A stretch of 64,000 bases of DNA from NCBI GenBank assembly GCA_013399855.1, contig VXAY01002323.1, forward strand, positions 326,194 to 390,193, in the 5' to 3' direction. The notes below the pieces were generated by a model. That model did not search any database, was not told the origin of the DNA, and saw only the letters and a program-made list of their open reading frames with translations. Both the position numbers and the translations under genes were made by a program. This DNA is from Oxyruncus cristatus (lineage: Eukaryota; Chordata; Aves; Passeriformes; Cotingidae). Below, one piece after another: positions 50,258-61,305 of this stretch. Every line of letters starts with the position of its first letter. Position 1 is the stretch's first letter.

Positions 50258-50330
50258 CGTGGAATAAGAGACCCATTAAGGTTGGAAAAGACCTGGAAGA
50301 CCATCAAGTCCCACCAGGAATTCACACAGG
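50258..50330 (-). mobile_element. CR1 3'-end scrap, type D
   Basis: gtggaataagagacccatta, aggttggaaaagacctggaa and gaccatcaagtcccacc. Short terminal piece, about 70 bp before the ATAAAT minisatellite. Confidence 0.72.
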
Positions 50331-50401
50331 GGTCAGTGAGAGGATGAGAAGCCCCTCGTGCAGGGGGTCCTGACTCACCTGGGCCTGGAGGTGCTGCTAC
50401 T

Positions 50402-50622
50402 AAACAAGTAGTAGACACCAAATGAATAACAGTCACCAAAAAAATAATGGTCCCCAAATAAATAATAGTCATCCAAATAAATAATAGCCATCCAAATAAA
50501 TAATAGTCACCAAATAAATAACAGTCAGCATATAAATAACGATCCCCGAGTAAATAATAGTCACCCAAATAAATAACAGTCACCCAAATAAATAATGGTC
50601 ACCACATAAATAGTAGCCACAA
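50402..50622. repeat. 18-20-bp ATAAAT minisatellite, ~11 copies
   Basis: Variants of accaaataaataatagtc in tandem with period 18 to 20 bp, substituted at several positions (atagtc, acagtc, atggtc). It is bounded by CR1 scraps on both sides: minus at 50258 and plus at 50636. Confidence 0.93.
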
Positions 50623-50635
50623 ACCAACAATGGGT

Positions 50636-50685
50636 GTTGGCTGATCTTTGAGGTCCCTTCCAGCCCAAACCATTCCATGATCAAA
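50636..50685 (+). mobile_element. CR1 3'-end scrap
   Basis: gttggctgatctttgaggtc, ccttccagcccaaaccattc and catgatc, on plus. It sits 14 bp after the ATAAAT minisatellite, which may have expanded between two CR1 ends. Confidence 0.78.
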
Positions 50686-52624
50686 CAGCTGAAGGGATTA
50701 ATTACACGGGATCCAAGGGACACCTTTTCCTCTCACTGTGGTGAGATCAACCACAACCACAACTGGGAGTGTTTTGCAAACAAACTCACGACAGTAAAGG
50801 CAAAAGAGAAAAAAAAAAGGCAAAATTTGTTGGATAAATTATTCTCAATGAATAATTCCTCCAGCTCTGATAGTAAAACATAATTACACACCGTGACAGT
50901 GGATTATGTATTAGTTGGGGGTACTAATTAGTTAATGTTTGTACAGCTTCTGCAAGATGTAATGTGCTTAAGCATTATCATTAACTAAGTGGAGCATTCA
51001 GTTTGAAATTATTTTTACCATAACTCAGAGCAGTATCACCTACACCCTTTCAAAGGGCTGTGATCAGTTGAACGTGGTATCTCCTGATCTTTTGTCAGGA
51101 AGGAAAATTCACAGCCCAAATTAGGGGCTGGGAGGAAGCAGCAACAGCTCCCTGGCTGCGGAGCTGATTAAAAGGGAGATGGTTTATTGCCAGGTTAGAG
51201 GATCCTTCTTTGAGGCAGAGGCTGGACTTTGTCTGACGCACACAGAGTCGCAGCAGCTCAAGTTTAACAAGTCAGATCAGTCAGACTCTGGATTTGACGG
51301 AAAACCAGAAGCTGGCACAGGGTTTGGAGTGTGGCAGGGGATGCTCAGCACCTCTGAGGAGCAGGATAATGAAGTCCTGAAGCCATGCAGGTGCCTCGTT
51401 CCAATCTTAATTAGACCAGAGGAGGCAAAAGCCACTGGGTGCATCTGCCTGTGCCCAAACCTCATCAACTCAGCTGCTGCAGAAAGGAGGGGGGAAACCC
51501 CCAAATACCCACCAAACGATTTGATATTAAAAGCCTTATTATCTGTTTCTGAGGCTCAGAAGGACAGAGCTCTGAGGAAGTGCAGCACACCATTAAGGAG
51601 GGCTTTTCATTTAATCGAATCTCCACTTTACACGGAGAGATGTGACTTATCCCCGAACACCAGAGGCTGGGAAGCTCCAAACAGCCCTGCCAGAGGGGGG
51701 CATCGCTGCTGTTTTCCCCTCAGTCAAAGGGACAAGCAGGAAAGCTGGTGGAGATCACCCATGTGAGAGCAGCCCCCTCTCATCTGGAAGGCAGCGTGTT
51801 GGTGTTTGCAGCTGTCAGACAGCCCAGAGGACGCTAATGCCCCCAAATCCAGCCCTGGTTTTATGCTGAAAGAAAGGAGGATTATCTTTCATGAGGAGTT
51901 TCATCCAAACTCGCCTGGGTTTCTCCTCAAACTCTCAGCATTTGCATTTTTTAATAGTTCTGGGCTGCAGGTAAATGATCCATGAAAGAGGATGGAGTGA
52001 ACGTCCATTTTCTGCAAGATCCACAGAAAATCCATGTCAGTCTCCTCTGCAAAGGGCAAACTTTGGGCTCCTGCCTCTGGAACCTCTCCAGGAGCATCCA
52101 CACCAAAATCCCTGGCCCTGAGGGGTCTGGATCTCCCAGGAGCCTTTGCCACACGAGAGGAACTATTCCTGCATCAGGGAAATGTTTAATAAAAGCAGTT
52201 GTTACACTTGGATTTTTTGGTTAGAACTCCCCAAGGGGGTTTCAGAGAGGGTTTTGGTTCTCCTATATGAAGTCAGAGAGGAGATTCATTCCACAAGCCC
52301 CAATCCCAGGCAGCTCCTGACAGTCTGTTTGTGTACATACATTACTCCTGACAGATGCTAAAACCGACGTCTCCTAAATCAAATGCAGTGTGAAAATGAA
52401 AATCAAATATTTTATGTTTAGTTGAGTCATTCCTCTTAATCTCCTCTCTCTGGATTCTTCTGGGACTGTGACTCCACAATCTTATTCCAGGGGAGTTCTT
52501 TTAAATACGTGTGGAAGTGATAGAAGTGAGTGGCAGGTTGTGCTCCGTCCTATCTCTGTTCCACAGGACATCAGGAATGGCTTTAAACCCCCAAAGAATG
52601 AGTTTAGGTCTGAGTTTTGAGCAC
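50686..52624. other. Unique DNA, no gene seen
   Basis: 50880-51060 is AT-rich and repeat-free, with several TAAT homeodomain-type cores, and looks like conserved noncoding sequence. A 195-codon plus frame (51179-51766) has no recognisable domain or splice context. 52370-52440 is AT-rich. Confidence 0.5.
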
Positions 52625-52720
52625 TCTGGCCTAGTGGAAGGTGTCCCTGCCCATGGCTGGGGCTGGGGGGAGAAGGTCTTTATGGTCCTTTGCAACCCAG
52701 GCCATTCTCTACGTGAGTTT
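52625..52720 (+). mobile_element. CR1 3'-end fragment, type C
   Basis: ctggcctagtggaaggtgtc, cctgcccatggctgggg and ggtcctttgcaacccaggcc, on plus. Diverged, without terminal octamers. Confidence 0.78.
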
Positions 52721-54229
52721 GTAAATGAATTTCTCTGCAGTTCATTTTCTCAGACCACCAGGATTAACTGTGGAGTCAAAACTGGACAATTCCTTTACCT
52801 CACTTGGGTCCATTTGTGAGCAGACTCCACTTGTAAAAACCTGGAATCCAGAGAGCATGGCCTACACACAAATTCAGGTATAAATTCAGACATCCTTGGA
52901 ATCTCTTTCATCAGGGTGCCTCATTTAAGGGGGCAGGACACAGCCCTGCAGTCCCTGCTGTCCCTCAGAAAGGCCCTGACTTTTGAGGAAATGGGGATGT
53001 TCCGAGATGACTTTTGGGAAGGGAGATGGTTGAGAGCAGAGACCTGAACTGAGCACACCCCAAAAGTCCTAATTTATTCCACCAAAAACTTGATTCTCCT
53101 TCTCCACGCACACCCAGCAAGGCTCAGCTCAGTGATCTCTGTCAGAGACTACACCACAAAAATTAATTAGCTGCTTAATTACTTACAATTTGAAGAGCAA
53201 AATCACTGCACAACCCCCCACAAACATAGAGATTTCACTCTGCAAGAGGCAGCTCAGCCCATACCCCCCCCGAGGGCCAGAGCTGATGCTTCTGAAATTA
53301 AAACCTGACAAACCCAGAGCATCTTGAAGAGGTTTCTTCCATCAGCCCTGGGACAGCAGCTCTGGCCACTTTCTCATAGGTTTGAAAGCAGAGGTGAGGC
53401 CTCAGTGAGGGGAGGCACAGGCAGACTTGGAAACATCCTTTCCTCTCCGTTTCTCAGTGGCTTGAGGGGTATTTAAGGCAAACCAGCCATCGTCTGTTTG
53501 CACACATTGAAATAAATATCAACAGCTTGGGACAAGCTGTATTATTTTGTTTATTCATTTGCATATAATTTCGTAGAGATTGCAATAAACTGCAGTCCAG
53601 GCTTGGGATGCGCCTGGCTCAGGCAGGTGGATCCCTGTGTGGGGAATGGAGGGTCCCAGATTGCAGCTCCAGAGACAGCAATCCTCGGCACAGCCCCCAG
53701 CCAGGTACAGCAGCTGAGCCTCCCAAATCCGGGCTGGAAGGAGTAACTGAGTCTCTAATTCCTGGGGAGTCTGTCAGAGCTGCTCAGGTGCTGCTCCTGC
53801 GCCGGGCTGCTTCTGCAGGAATTCTTCCTCTCTGGAGTGATCCCACGGATGAGGAGCCCAGAGCACACCAAACACGGAAAAAAATGTTCCCATCCATCCT
53901 TTAAGGAACTACCTGAGAATTCTCAAGTGTTTTCCACCCAGGCATTGACTCTGCTCCCTGAATTCAAAGGAGGAGGTGAGATCTGACACAGGCTCCAGTG
54001 GCAGATCCGTGGCTCAGATGTTCTCCAAGCCCAGTGCCCTTTGCTGCTCGGGGTCTTGGGCTGCTGGAGATGCTCCAGTTGGGCTTGTTGAGAAACGGTT
54101 TTGCCACCCAAACCACCCAAACCAGCTTTGCACACAGAGCTGGGCCTGCGGAGGGGATGTGCTGACACACACTCTGCTTACAGAATGGTTCAAGCTTTTC
54201 CACCAGGAGAACATTCATAGAATCATGGC
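52721..54229. other. Unique DNA, no gene seen
   Basis: No repeat is recognised. 53490-53600 is AT-rich. No exon is recognised. Confidence 0.5.
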
Positions 54230-54420
54230 ACTGGAATGGGCTGCCCAGGGAAGCGGTGGATTCTCCGTCCCTGGAGGGGTTTAAGATGAGGCTGGACGTG
54301 GCACTGAGTGCCATAGTCCAGTAACCACGGTGGGGTTGGATCAAGGGTTGGACTTGATGATCTCAGAGGTCCTTTCCAACCCGTCTGATTCTGTGATTCT
54401 GTGATTCTATGATTCTATGG
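54230..54420 (+). mobile_element. CR1 3' fragment, type A
   Basis: ggaatgggctgcccagggaa, ctccgtccctggaggggttt, gaggctggacgtggcactga and gttggacttgatgatctcag, ending in a clean terminal repeat (gattctatgattctatgg). It is 5'-truncated to about 190 bp. Its 3' end abuts the 3' end of an oppositely oriented type B-like CR1. Confidence 0.93.
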
Positions 54421-54990
54421 AATGTCCTGAGCCGGAAGAGAACCCATCAGGATCATCAAGTCCAACCCCTGGCCCTGCACAGACACCCCGAAATCCCACC
54501 CTGTCCCTCAGAGCGTTGTCCAAATTCTCCTGGAGCTCTGGCAGCCTTGGGACCGTGACCAAGCCCTGGGGAGCCTGGTCAGTGCCAACCACCCTCTGGG
54601 GGAAGAACCTTTCCCTGAGATCCAACCTGACCCTGCCCTGACACAGCTCCAGCTGTTCCAGGGTCCTGTCCCTGCTCACAGAGAGCAGAGGTCAGAGCTG
54701 CCCCTCAGGAGGATGGTGAAGACCCCAGTGAGGTCTGACCTCAGTCTCCTCCAGCTGAACACACCAAGTGCCCTCAGCTGCTCCTCGTGTGGCCCCTCCA
54801 GACCCTTCCCCGCCTCCGTGTCCCTCCTTTGGACACTCTCCAACAGCTTGAGATCTTTCTCATGCTGTGCCACTCAGAGCTGCCCCAGGACTCGAGGTGG
54901 GGCAGCCCCAGCCCAGAGCAGAGCGGGACAACCCCCTCCCTCAGCCGACACTTCCCACCATCCTCGGGCTTGCCCCAGGGAGTGGTGGGG
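54421..54990 (-). mobile_element. CR1 fragment, type B relative (~570 bp)
   Basis: It starts at the junction (aatgtcctgagccggaagag) without its own octamers, then shares ctggagctctggcagcc, ggtcagtgccaaccaccc and cctttccctgagatccaacc with the copies at 8461 and 57204. It extends to ORF2-coding sequence, with minus-strand LESVQRRDTEAGKGLE visible, and fades near 54990. Confidence 0.9.
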
Positions 54991-55689
54991 ACTCCACACG
55001 TTGCAGGAGGTCAGCAGCAGCTGAACCAACACCGTTCAGCCCCTGGTGCTTCGCTCCCGTTGGGGGATTTTCTGTGGCTGCTCCATGAGCTGAGCACACA
55101 ACGCTCAGCACCACAGGCCTGCCCAAAGTGGGTCAGGCACACTCTCCCTGCCAGCACTAGAAGGAGGTTTTCAAGGTCTTCCTGTAAGTCTGGACCGGAG
55201 GATGGCACACCTCGATTTTCATTTCTAGGCTTTGTTTCCATAAATACCCCTCGTGTCCCGTTTTTGTCCTTGGACCCAACATAAACCTCCAGTTTTGTGG
55301 CGAATCTGCTCCAGAGCAGCTCAAATGAAGGGGAAGAGGCGTCTCTCCTGAATTTCTCATTCCTCAGATGTCCTGGAAGAAGTTATATCCCAGACAACAA
55401 AGTTTTCTGCTGAATCTTCTTCAATATGAGCTCTAATACAGGAATCAGATTAGACATACTGGGCATCGGGGTGGCTTAGAGGGAAAACTTAGTTTAAACC
55501 TGGCAAGTCCTGATCCTGTTGTTTGTGGACACAGTTAAAGCCATCACGCAGTATTTTGGCTCCAGTGGGATCCTGTACACGAGAAAGGAGATAATCAAAA
55601 CCAAATTTACGGCCCACAGGTCTGGTGGAACAGCACAAGTGGGAAAAGTCGTGGAAGGACACAGAAACCTCACAGCCTAGAAAGGAAAA

Positions 55690-55780
55690 TAGAGACCTGA
55701 GAGCCCCTTCCAGTGCCTGAAGGGGCTCCAAGAGAGCTGGAGAGGGACTTAGGACACGGGCCTGGAGTTCACTGTAGGAG
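55690..55780 (+). mobile_element. CR1 scrap, type C body
   Basis: agagacctgagagccccttc and ggggctccaagagagctgg, then gagggacttaggacac, are the reverse complement of the 5' part of the fragment at 10033-10380. Internal piece without a 3' end. Confidence 0.72.
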
Positions 55781-56810
55781 AGACACTCTGAAAGTCTAAC
55801 TAGCCTCTGGAATAGGGGCTCAGCCTCAGCAGAGCCTCGGTGTACTACCCTACAATAAATATAAATCATCGTTAGGGAGAGGGAAAATGGGGGGAAAGTG
55901 GTGATCAAACTTCCCATGAATAAAGGGGTTTGGGTTTTTCGCTAGAAAATTCAAGATAGCCTCGTAAAACATGAAGAGGGAAATATCACTTCAAACTGCC
56001 TCTAAAAAAAGAAAGGTAGAAATGGACAGCAATAGAGAGCAGCCTTTGCTAAGGATCCTACTGTAAAAAAAATCTGGCAAGTTCAGGGACCTTCCCTGAA
56101 GAAATCAGCTGAGGCTCAGAGGCAGGTAAAACAACCTGCTGAATAGAAGAGGGGGGTAGAAAAGCTTCAGGTGAAACATCAAATGGATGAAGAAGCTGAA
56201 ATAAATAAATAAATTAAATACCAGAATCGCCTGTTGGCAGGGACACAGGTGGCACGTGGAGCTCAGGGCCCTCTGTTTGATATTCAGGCTGTTGTCTGAT
56301 TCAAAGATGACGGTGAAATAGTCCCAAGCAAAGGCTTTCAAAAGGAAACAAAGCAAACCTTGCATCCACATAATTAGCAATCAGCACAAGGAGAGGGGAG
56401 GAATGAAGTGCCTACCTGAAAGAAGGGGAATATTGCAGAGCTCTGAAACAAAGCCAGGGCCTGATGCCCAGGGAGGACTCACCACAAACACGGCTTTCAG
56501 TGGGATCACAGGGTATAAACAGTGATTCAGGAGAGGAGAACACAGAGAAAAGATGATTCTTTTTTTTTTTCCCCTAGTCCTGTTTTTGAAAGACGCTGGA
56601 ATTCAGAGAGCAAACTGTGCGTGTTATCTGTCAGCACCACATCCCCACTGGCACCACACACTTGGCTCCTCTACAACTCAACTGCTCACAACTGGGGCCT
56701 TTTTGGGTGATAAGTCCTTCACCTGGATCATTTCTGGCACTGTAGAAAACAAACACAGTGTTTGTTCCATTTGGGAGAGGAATGATGGGCTTGCAGTGGT
56801 TCTGAGTTCA

Positions 56811-56875
56811 CAGAGTCATAGAATAGTTTGAGTTGGAAGGGACCGTTTAAAGGTCATCTAGTCCAACCCCCAGTG
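56811..56875 (-). mobile_element. CR1 3'-end scrap
   Basis: cagagtcatagaatagtttg, agttggaagggaccgtttaa and aggtcatctagtccaacccc. Terminal ~65 bp. Confidence 0.82.
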
Positions 56876-57203
56876 ACTCCTCTAACGATCCTTCTCACCT
56901 CTGAGTTTTTGAACCCTGTACACAGGCATAAAACACATGAAATAATCCCCAAGCTCTTCTCAGTATTGATAAGCTCTCGGTCAGGGAGCCTAAGCTCCGT
57001 TCTGGACACTGCATGTCGAGAGGAAAACAGCAAAGGATCATCAGTAATGCAAGAAACTTTGCCTACAAGTAAGAGAAGAATGAGGCAGCTCTCCCTAAAC
57101 TGCAGGAGCAAAGACCAAGTGGGATATAATGGCAGAGATTCCAGCACAGGGACTTGCTGGTGGACTGTGGAACCTCCATCACTGGAGGTCTTCGGGAGAA
57201 AGT

Positions 57204-57655
57204 TCACAGAACCACAGAACCTGCTGAGCTGGGAGGGATCCCCAAGGACCATCAGTCCAACCCTCAGCCCTGCACACCCTGTGCCCCAGAGGATCATCCC
57301 AACCCTCCTGGAGCTCTGGCAGCCTTGGGGCTGTGCCCACTGCCCTGGGGAGCCTGGTCAGTGCCAACCACCCTCTGGGGGAAGAACCTTTCCCTGAGAT
57401 CCAACCTGACCCTGCCCTGACACAGCTCCAGCCCTTCCCTGGGTGCTGTCCCTGGTCCCCCCAGAGCACAGCTCAGTCCTGCCCCTCCTCTGCCCCTGCC
57501 CAGGCAGTTGGAACTGCACTGAGGTCTCCCCTCAGTCTCCTCTGCTCCAGTTGAACACCCCAAGTGCCCTCAGTGCCCTCACACGGCTTCAAATCCAGGC
57601 CCTTCCCCATCCTCGTGGCCTCCTTTGGATGCTCTTTAAGAGCTTGAAGTGTAAC
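57204..57655 (-). mobile_element. CR1 fragment, type B (~450 bp)
   Basis: The 3' end cacagaaccacagaacctgc leads into the shared type B body, then the ctgaggtctcccctcagtct and gctccagttgaacacccc segments, ending near gagcttgaagtgtaac. This is the most complete type B copy in the window. Confidence 0.92.
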
Positions 57656-58260
57656 TTTACAACTGATGGGAAGGCCAAGGGGTCAGGTGGGACCTTCCTG
57701 ACTCCAAGGGAACTCAAACCACACAACTCTTGTACTTAAAAAGTCCGGAATGACACAGAATATCCCAAATGAGGCCAGGTTTTTAAACCCCACCTCCCAG
57801 GCTGGGACTGGCTGACAGGTCCCAGTCTCCACCTTTAATCTCAGCATCAAATAGGAACAATTCCAACCCATGTTTTGTTCACTGAATGTCTCAACCCCGT
57901 GTCCCTGAATCAGAGAACTGCTGTTCTGTCAAGTTCTCATTATTTATCTGAGGTTTTTATTTGCTTTCTGACTGCAGCTGGTTCCAGCTCTGGCAGGCAT
58001 TTGTAAATAGCTCTCCAGAATTAATAAAAAATTAATAGACGCTGTAAGAAATTACCAGAAATCACATGTGACCTCTTATTTATGTGCTTATCCTGCTTTA
58101 AAATTCATCAATGATTAACTACTGCTTTTTAAACCTCTTACAAAATGTACACACAGCCACTAATTAATTGCTGTGTGAAGTCTGAAATAAGGCTAAACCT
58201 CACCCTGTCCTACCTGCCCCACCAGGTCAAGATTCAAAATAACAGCCAGAGGTGTAAAAG
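57656..58260. other. Unique AT-rich DNA, possible conserved island
   Basis: 57940-58190 is AT-rich and repeat-free, with several AATTA/TAATTA homeodomain-type cores. It resembles conserved noncoding elements near developmental genes. Conservation not testable here. Confidence 0.45.
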
Positions 58261-58500
58261 CAATATAATAAATGCAATATAATAAATACCTTATAATAAA
58301 AAATGGTGGGGAAGGCCATGGGATTTATTTTATTTTATTTTATTTTATTTCTATTAATTCTATTTTATTTTAATTATTTTAATTTTATTTCAATTAATTG
58401 TNNNNNNNNNNNNNNNNNNNNNNNNNNNNNNNNNNNNNNNNAATTGTATTTTATTTCAGTTATTTTTATTTCATTTTATTTTACTTCCTTTGACCTGAAT
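58261..58500. repeat. AT-rich and TTTTA-rich tract around a small gap
   Basis: caatataataaa-type repeats at 58261-58300, then about five perfect TTTTA units (58325-58350), then degenerate ATTTT/AATT sequence either side of a 40-bp N run. Confidence 0.9.
58402..58441. other. Assembly gap (40 N)
   Basis: Lies inside the TTTTA-rich tract, so the missing bases are probably more of it. Confidence 1.
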
Positions 58501-60274
58501 TCAGCCGTATGCTTCTAGTTTGGATTAATATTTAACAATTACTTAAAACAGTGACCATGAAATAGTTAAATCATTCAAAGGTTTGGTTTTGGGTTTTTTT
58601 TTAATACCAGGCAAGATTAAACCTGTCCTGTCACTGTCCTGGTGAAGGAGGGAGTTAACACTTGCTGGGAATGAAGATAAATTAGTTCCATTTTTTCATC
58701 TGACATGTTTTCAAAGGGAATAATATGATTTTTTTTGTCCTTTTGGGTCCTGGTATTTCTCCTTAGTGATGATCTAACATGCTGTTCTAGCTAAAACTAA
58801 AAGATAGGCTGAAAGTTGGACTTCAGGTAAGGATTTATTTTATAGTAATGCTCTGTCTCTGAAGGAAAATTCCCAAAGCGGAACCTTGACCAGGAACAGG
58901 AATTCTAAGGAATGTTGGGATGAAGAGATAGAAAGAGCTCACCATTTTCAACTCCAGCCCTGGCTGAAACTGCCACTGAGGTTTTTAAGGTGAAAAAAGC
59001 CTTTTCCAGTCAGAAATCCTCCATGGGAACCCTCCAGACATGCGACATCTTCAGGGATATGGGGTTTTTTTGGTTCGTGTTTTTTTTTCTTTCCCTGCAA
59101 ACAAACACCTTCCAGTTTGACAGGTCATTCACCCAGATCCACCTTCCACTGGACTGATGCACCTGATGAGCATCAGGGCAAAATATCCCCCCTCCAGCCT
59201 TCACCGGACATGAGAGGCAGTGAGATATGAAACCTTCTCCCTCCCTTTTACTGTGGCAGCATTAATTCCAGTCCCTCACCCGTTACACCCAAGTCTAGAC
59301 CCCATTCTCCAAAGCTAATAAATGTTTGGGAGCTGATCGTGAGCAGAAAGAGGTTAATCAGTCCCTCAGGTTGGGACTCTTAATGTATTCGACAAAAAAA
59401 CTGCACCGAAGGAAATACCCATAAATTCTGTTTCCAAATACAAATTTCTAATAATTCAGAGTCGCCAGTGGGCTCCTTCCCTTTCTGATTTGCACCATTT
59501 GTGTTCCCTCTTGGCTGCCTTCATTTCCCTTGTCGTGTGACACTGATGTGGCTTTTAATGCCAGGAGCCCACCGTATGATTTAGAGGCTCTGGGAAGGAA
59601 AAATTATAACGCCGGGGGAAGAAATGGCCCCGAAATTTCCATTAAAATCAGGCAGTTTCTGCGCTCTGCAGAAGCCTACTGGGACGAGGGAGCACCTGAG
59701 TGACTGCAAGTCGGTCTCTGTTGCATCTGAATATAGTATAGACGTTTTAAAAGCACTAAATAGGCATGTGCTAATGCCTCCCCAAGACAAAGCAGAGCAC
59801 TTCAGACCGGCTTTTATGCCAGGAACAAAACAGCCGCTGGAGGAGTCCCTTAAGGCTCCAGACAATACTTCTCCCTTTCATGCCAGAGCAGGAGCTGAAC
59901 CCCAAGCCCGTTCTGCAGCCCCCACGTCGGCAGCAGTGAAAGGCAAGGCAGCCCAGTAAGTGGATGGGAGGGCAGAGGCTGCGAGACAGGAGGAGTTTTC
60001 AAAGGTTTAAGGGTTGGTTTCGGTGCTCAGATTCCAACGACAGCCAACAGTGACCTTGCTTTCCTTTCTCCTTTTGAAGTCCCAACAGTTTGCACTGAAG
60101 GGCTGTCTCTGCCAGCTCACAATAAATTACCAGCAGAGTTTGCCGTGGTTCCGAAATCCCGTGGCCTCCAGCCACAGCCGAGGGGTGGATCACCCTCCTC
60201 TCCAAACTCACAAGGAGGAAGGGCATCCTCCAGTCCCGCAAAGAAAGGTTGGGTTTCCTCGTGGAAGCTCCCTG
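58501..60274. other. Unique DNA with two weak exon candidates
   Basis: A 36-bp block at 58791-58826 lies between an acceptor (gctgttctag) and a donor (gtaagg) and is open in phase. A longer frame at 59624-59959 starts with ATG in good context and stays open into GTAAGT at 59956. Neither is recognised (see findings). Otherwise repeat-free. Confidence 0.4.
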
Positions 60275-60560
60275 CAAAGCAAGGAAACGGCCTCGAGCTG
60301 CACCAAGGAAGGTGCAGGTTGGATATTGGGGAAAATGTCTTCCCCAAAAGGGTTTTGAGGCATTGGAACAACCTGTCCAGGGCAGTGGTGGAGTCCCCAC
60401 CCCTGGAGGGATTTAAAAGGTGTGCCATTTGGGGATGTGTCGTGTGGTGGCCTTGGCAGTGCAGGGGGGAATGGTTGGTTTCGATGACCTCAGAGGGGTT
60501 TTCCAACCTAAATTACTCTACTTCGATTTCCAACCTCTGTGATTCTGTGTATTCGTGGAT
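60275..60560 (+). mobile_element. CR1 fragment, type D
   Basis: gcaaggaaacggcctcgagc, ggttggatattggggaaaat, caacctgtccagggcagtgg, tggccttggcagtgc and gatgacctcagaggggtttt, ending in gattctgtgtattcg. A clear 3' portion of CR1 on plus, matching the copies at 44905 and 45250. Confidence 0.92.
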
Positions 60561-61067
60561 CTTACTGAACCCTGAATTCTGGCAGTCAGCAGGGCACACC
60601 CCAGTCCTCCAGAGTCCAAGGAATTGTGGTTTCCTTGCATAATTGGGAGAGTAAGGAGGATCCAGAGCAGCAGACCAAGCTATAGCCTCAGGTTCTTCTG
60701 CAAATTAGAGCTGTAAACAGCGTGCAGACCTACATGAAAGGGGAGCACGGCCTAATTGCCCACTGGGATTGTGCATAATGCAAGCCTGAGGATGTTCCCA
60801 TTCCCATCCTTTCTGCCTCCTTCCCACACACGGGGGACAGAGCTGCTCAGAGGCTGGGCAGGATCAAAAGTCAAGCAAAAAGATTAGTACAAACCCTTGG
60901 CCAACTTCAGTGTTTGTAGCACTTCTTCCCAACCTGACAAGGGGAAGAACTACAGGCAGGGTTTGCTTCCAGACCGGGTGTGTTGTGCCTTTTGCCAGGG
61001 ACAGCAAAGCTGCACCCGCCCAGGAGAAAGGCTGGACGTGGCTTAAACTGCCTTTGGTGGCTGTGAA
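60561..61067. other. Unique DNA, no gene seen
   Basis: Spacer between two plus-strand CR1 fragments. I see nothing further in it. Confidence 0.5.
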
Positions 61068-61305
61068 CTGCCCAGAGGGCAGGGTCACATGGGATACTGG
61101 GAAGGAATTCCTCCCTGGGAAGGTGGGGAGGCCCTGGCACAGGTTGCCCAGAGAAGCTGTGGCTGCCCCTGGATCCCTGGAAGTGTCCAAGGCCAGGCTG
61201 GAGCACCCTGGGCTAGTGGAAGGTGTCCCTGCCCGTGGCAGGGGGTGGCACTGGGTGATCTTTAAGGTCCCTTCCAACCCAACCAATTCCATGATTCTGT
61301 GGCAG
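61068..61305 (+). mobile_element. CR1 fragment, type C
   Basis: cccagagggcagggtcacat, gggatactgggaaggaattc, aggttgcccagagaagctgt, ggaaggtgtccctgcccgtg and tttaaggtcccttccaaccc, ending in ccatgattctgtgg. A well-preserved 3' end on plus. Confidence 0.93.

Larger units (their letters stand above)
54991..57203. other. Unique DNA with CR1 scraps, no gene seen
   Basis: Contains CR1 pieces at 55690 and 56811. 56190-56220 is an AT-rich patch with aaataaataaa. No convincing exon. Confidence 0.5.

Noticed and set aside
51179..51766. 195-codon plus frame in unique DNA
   Set aside because: A frame of this length is expected about once by chance in 64 kb of six frames. No domain, splice context or codon bias was recognised.
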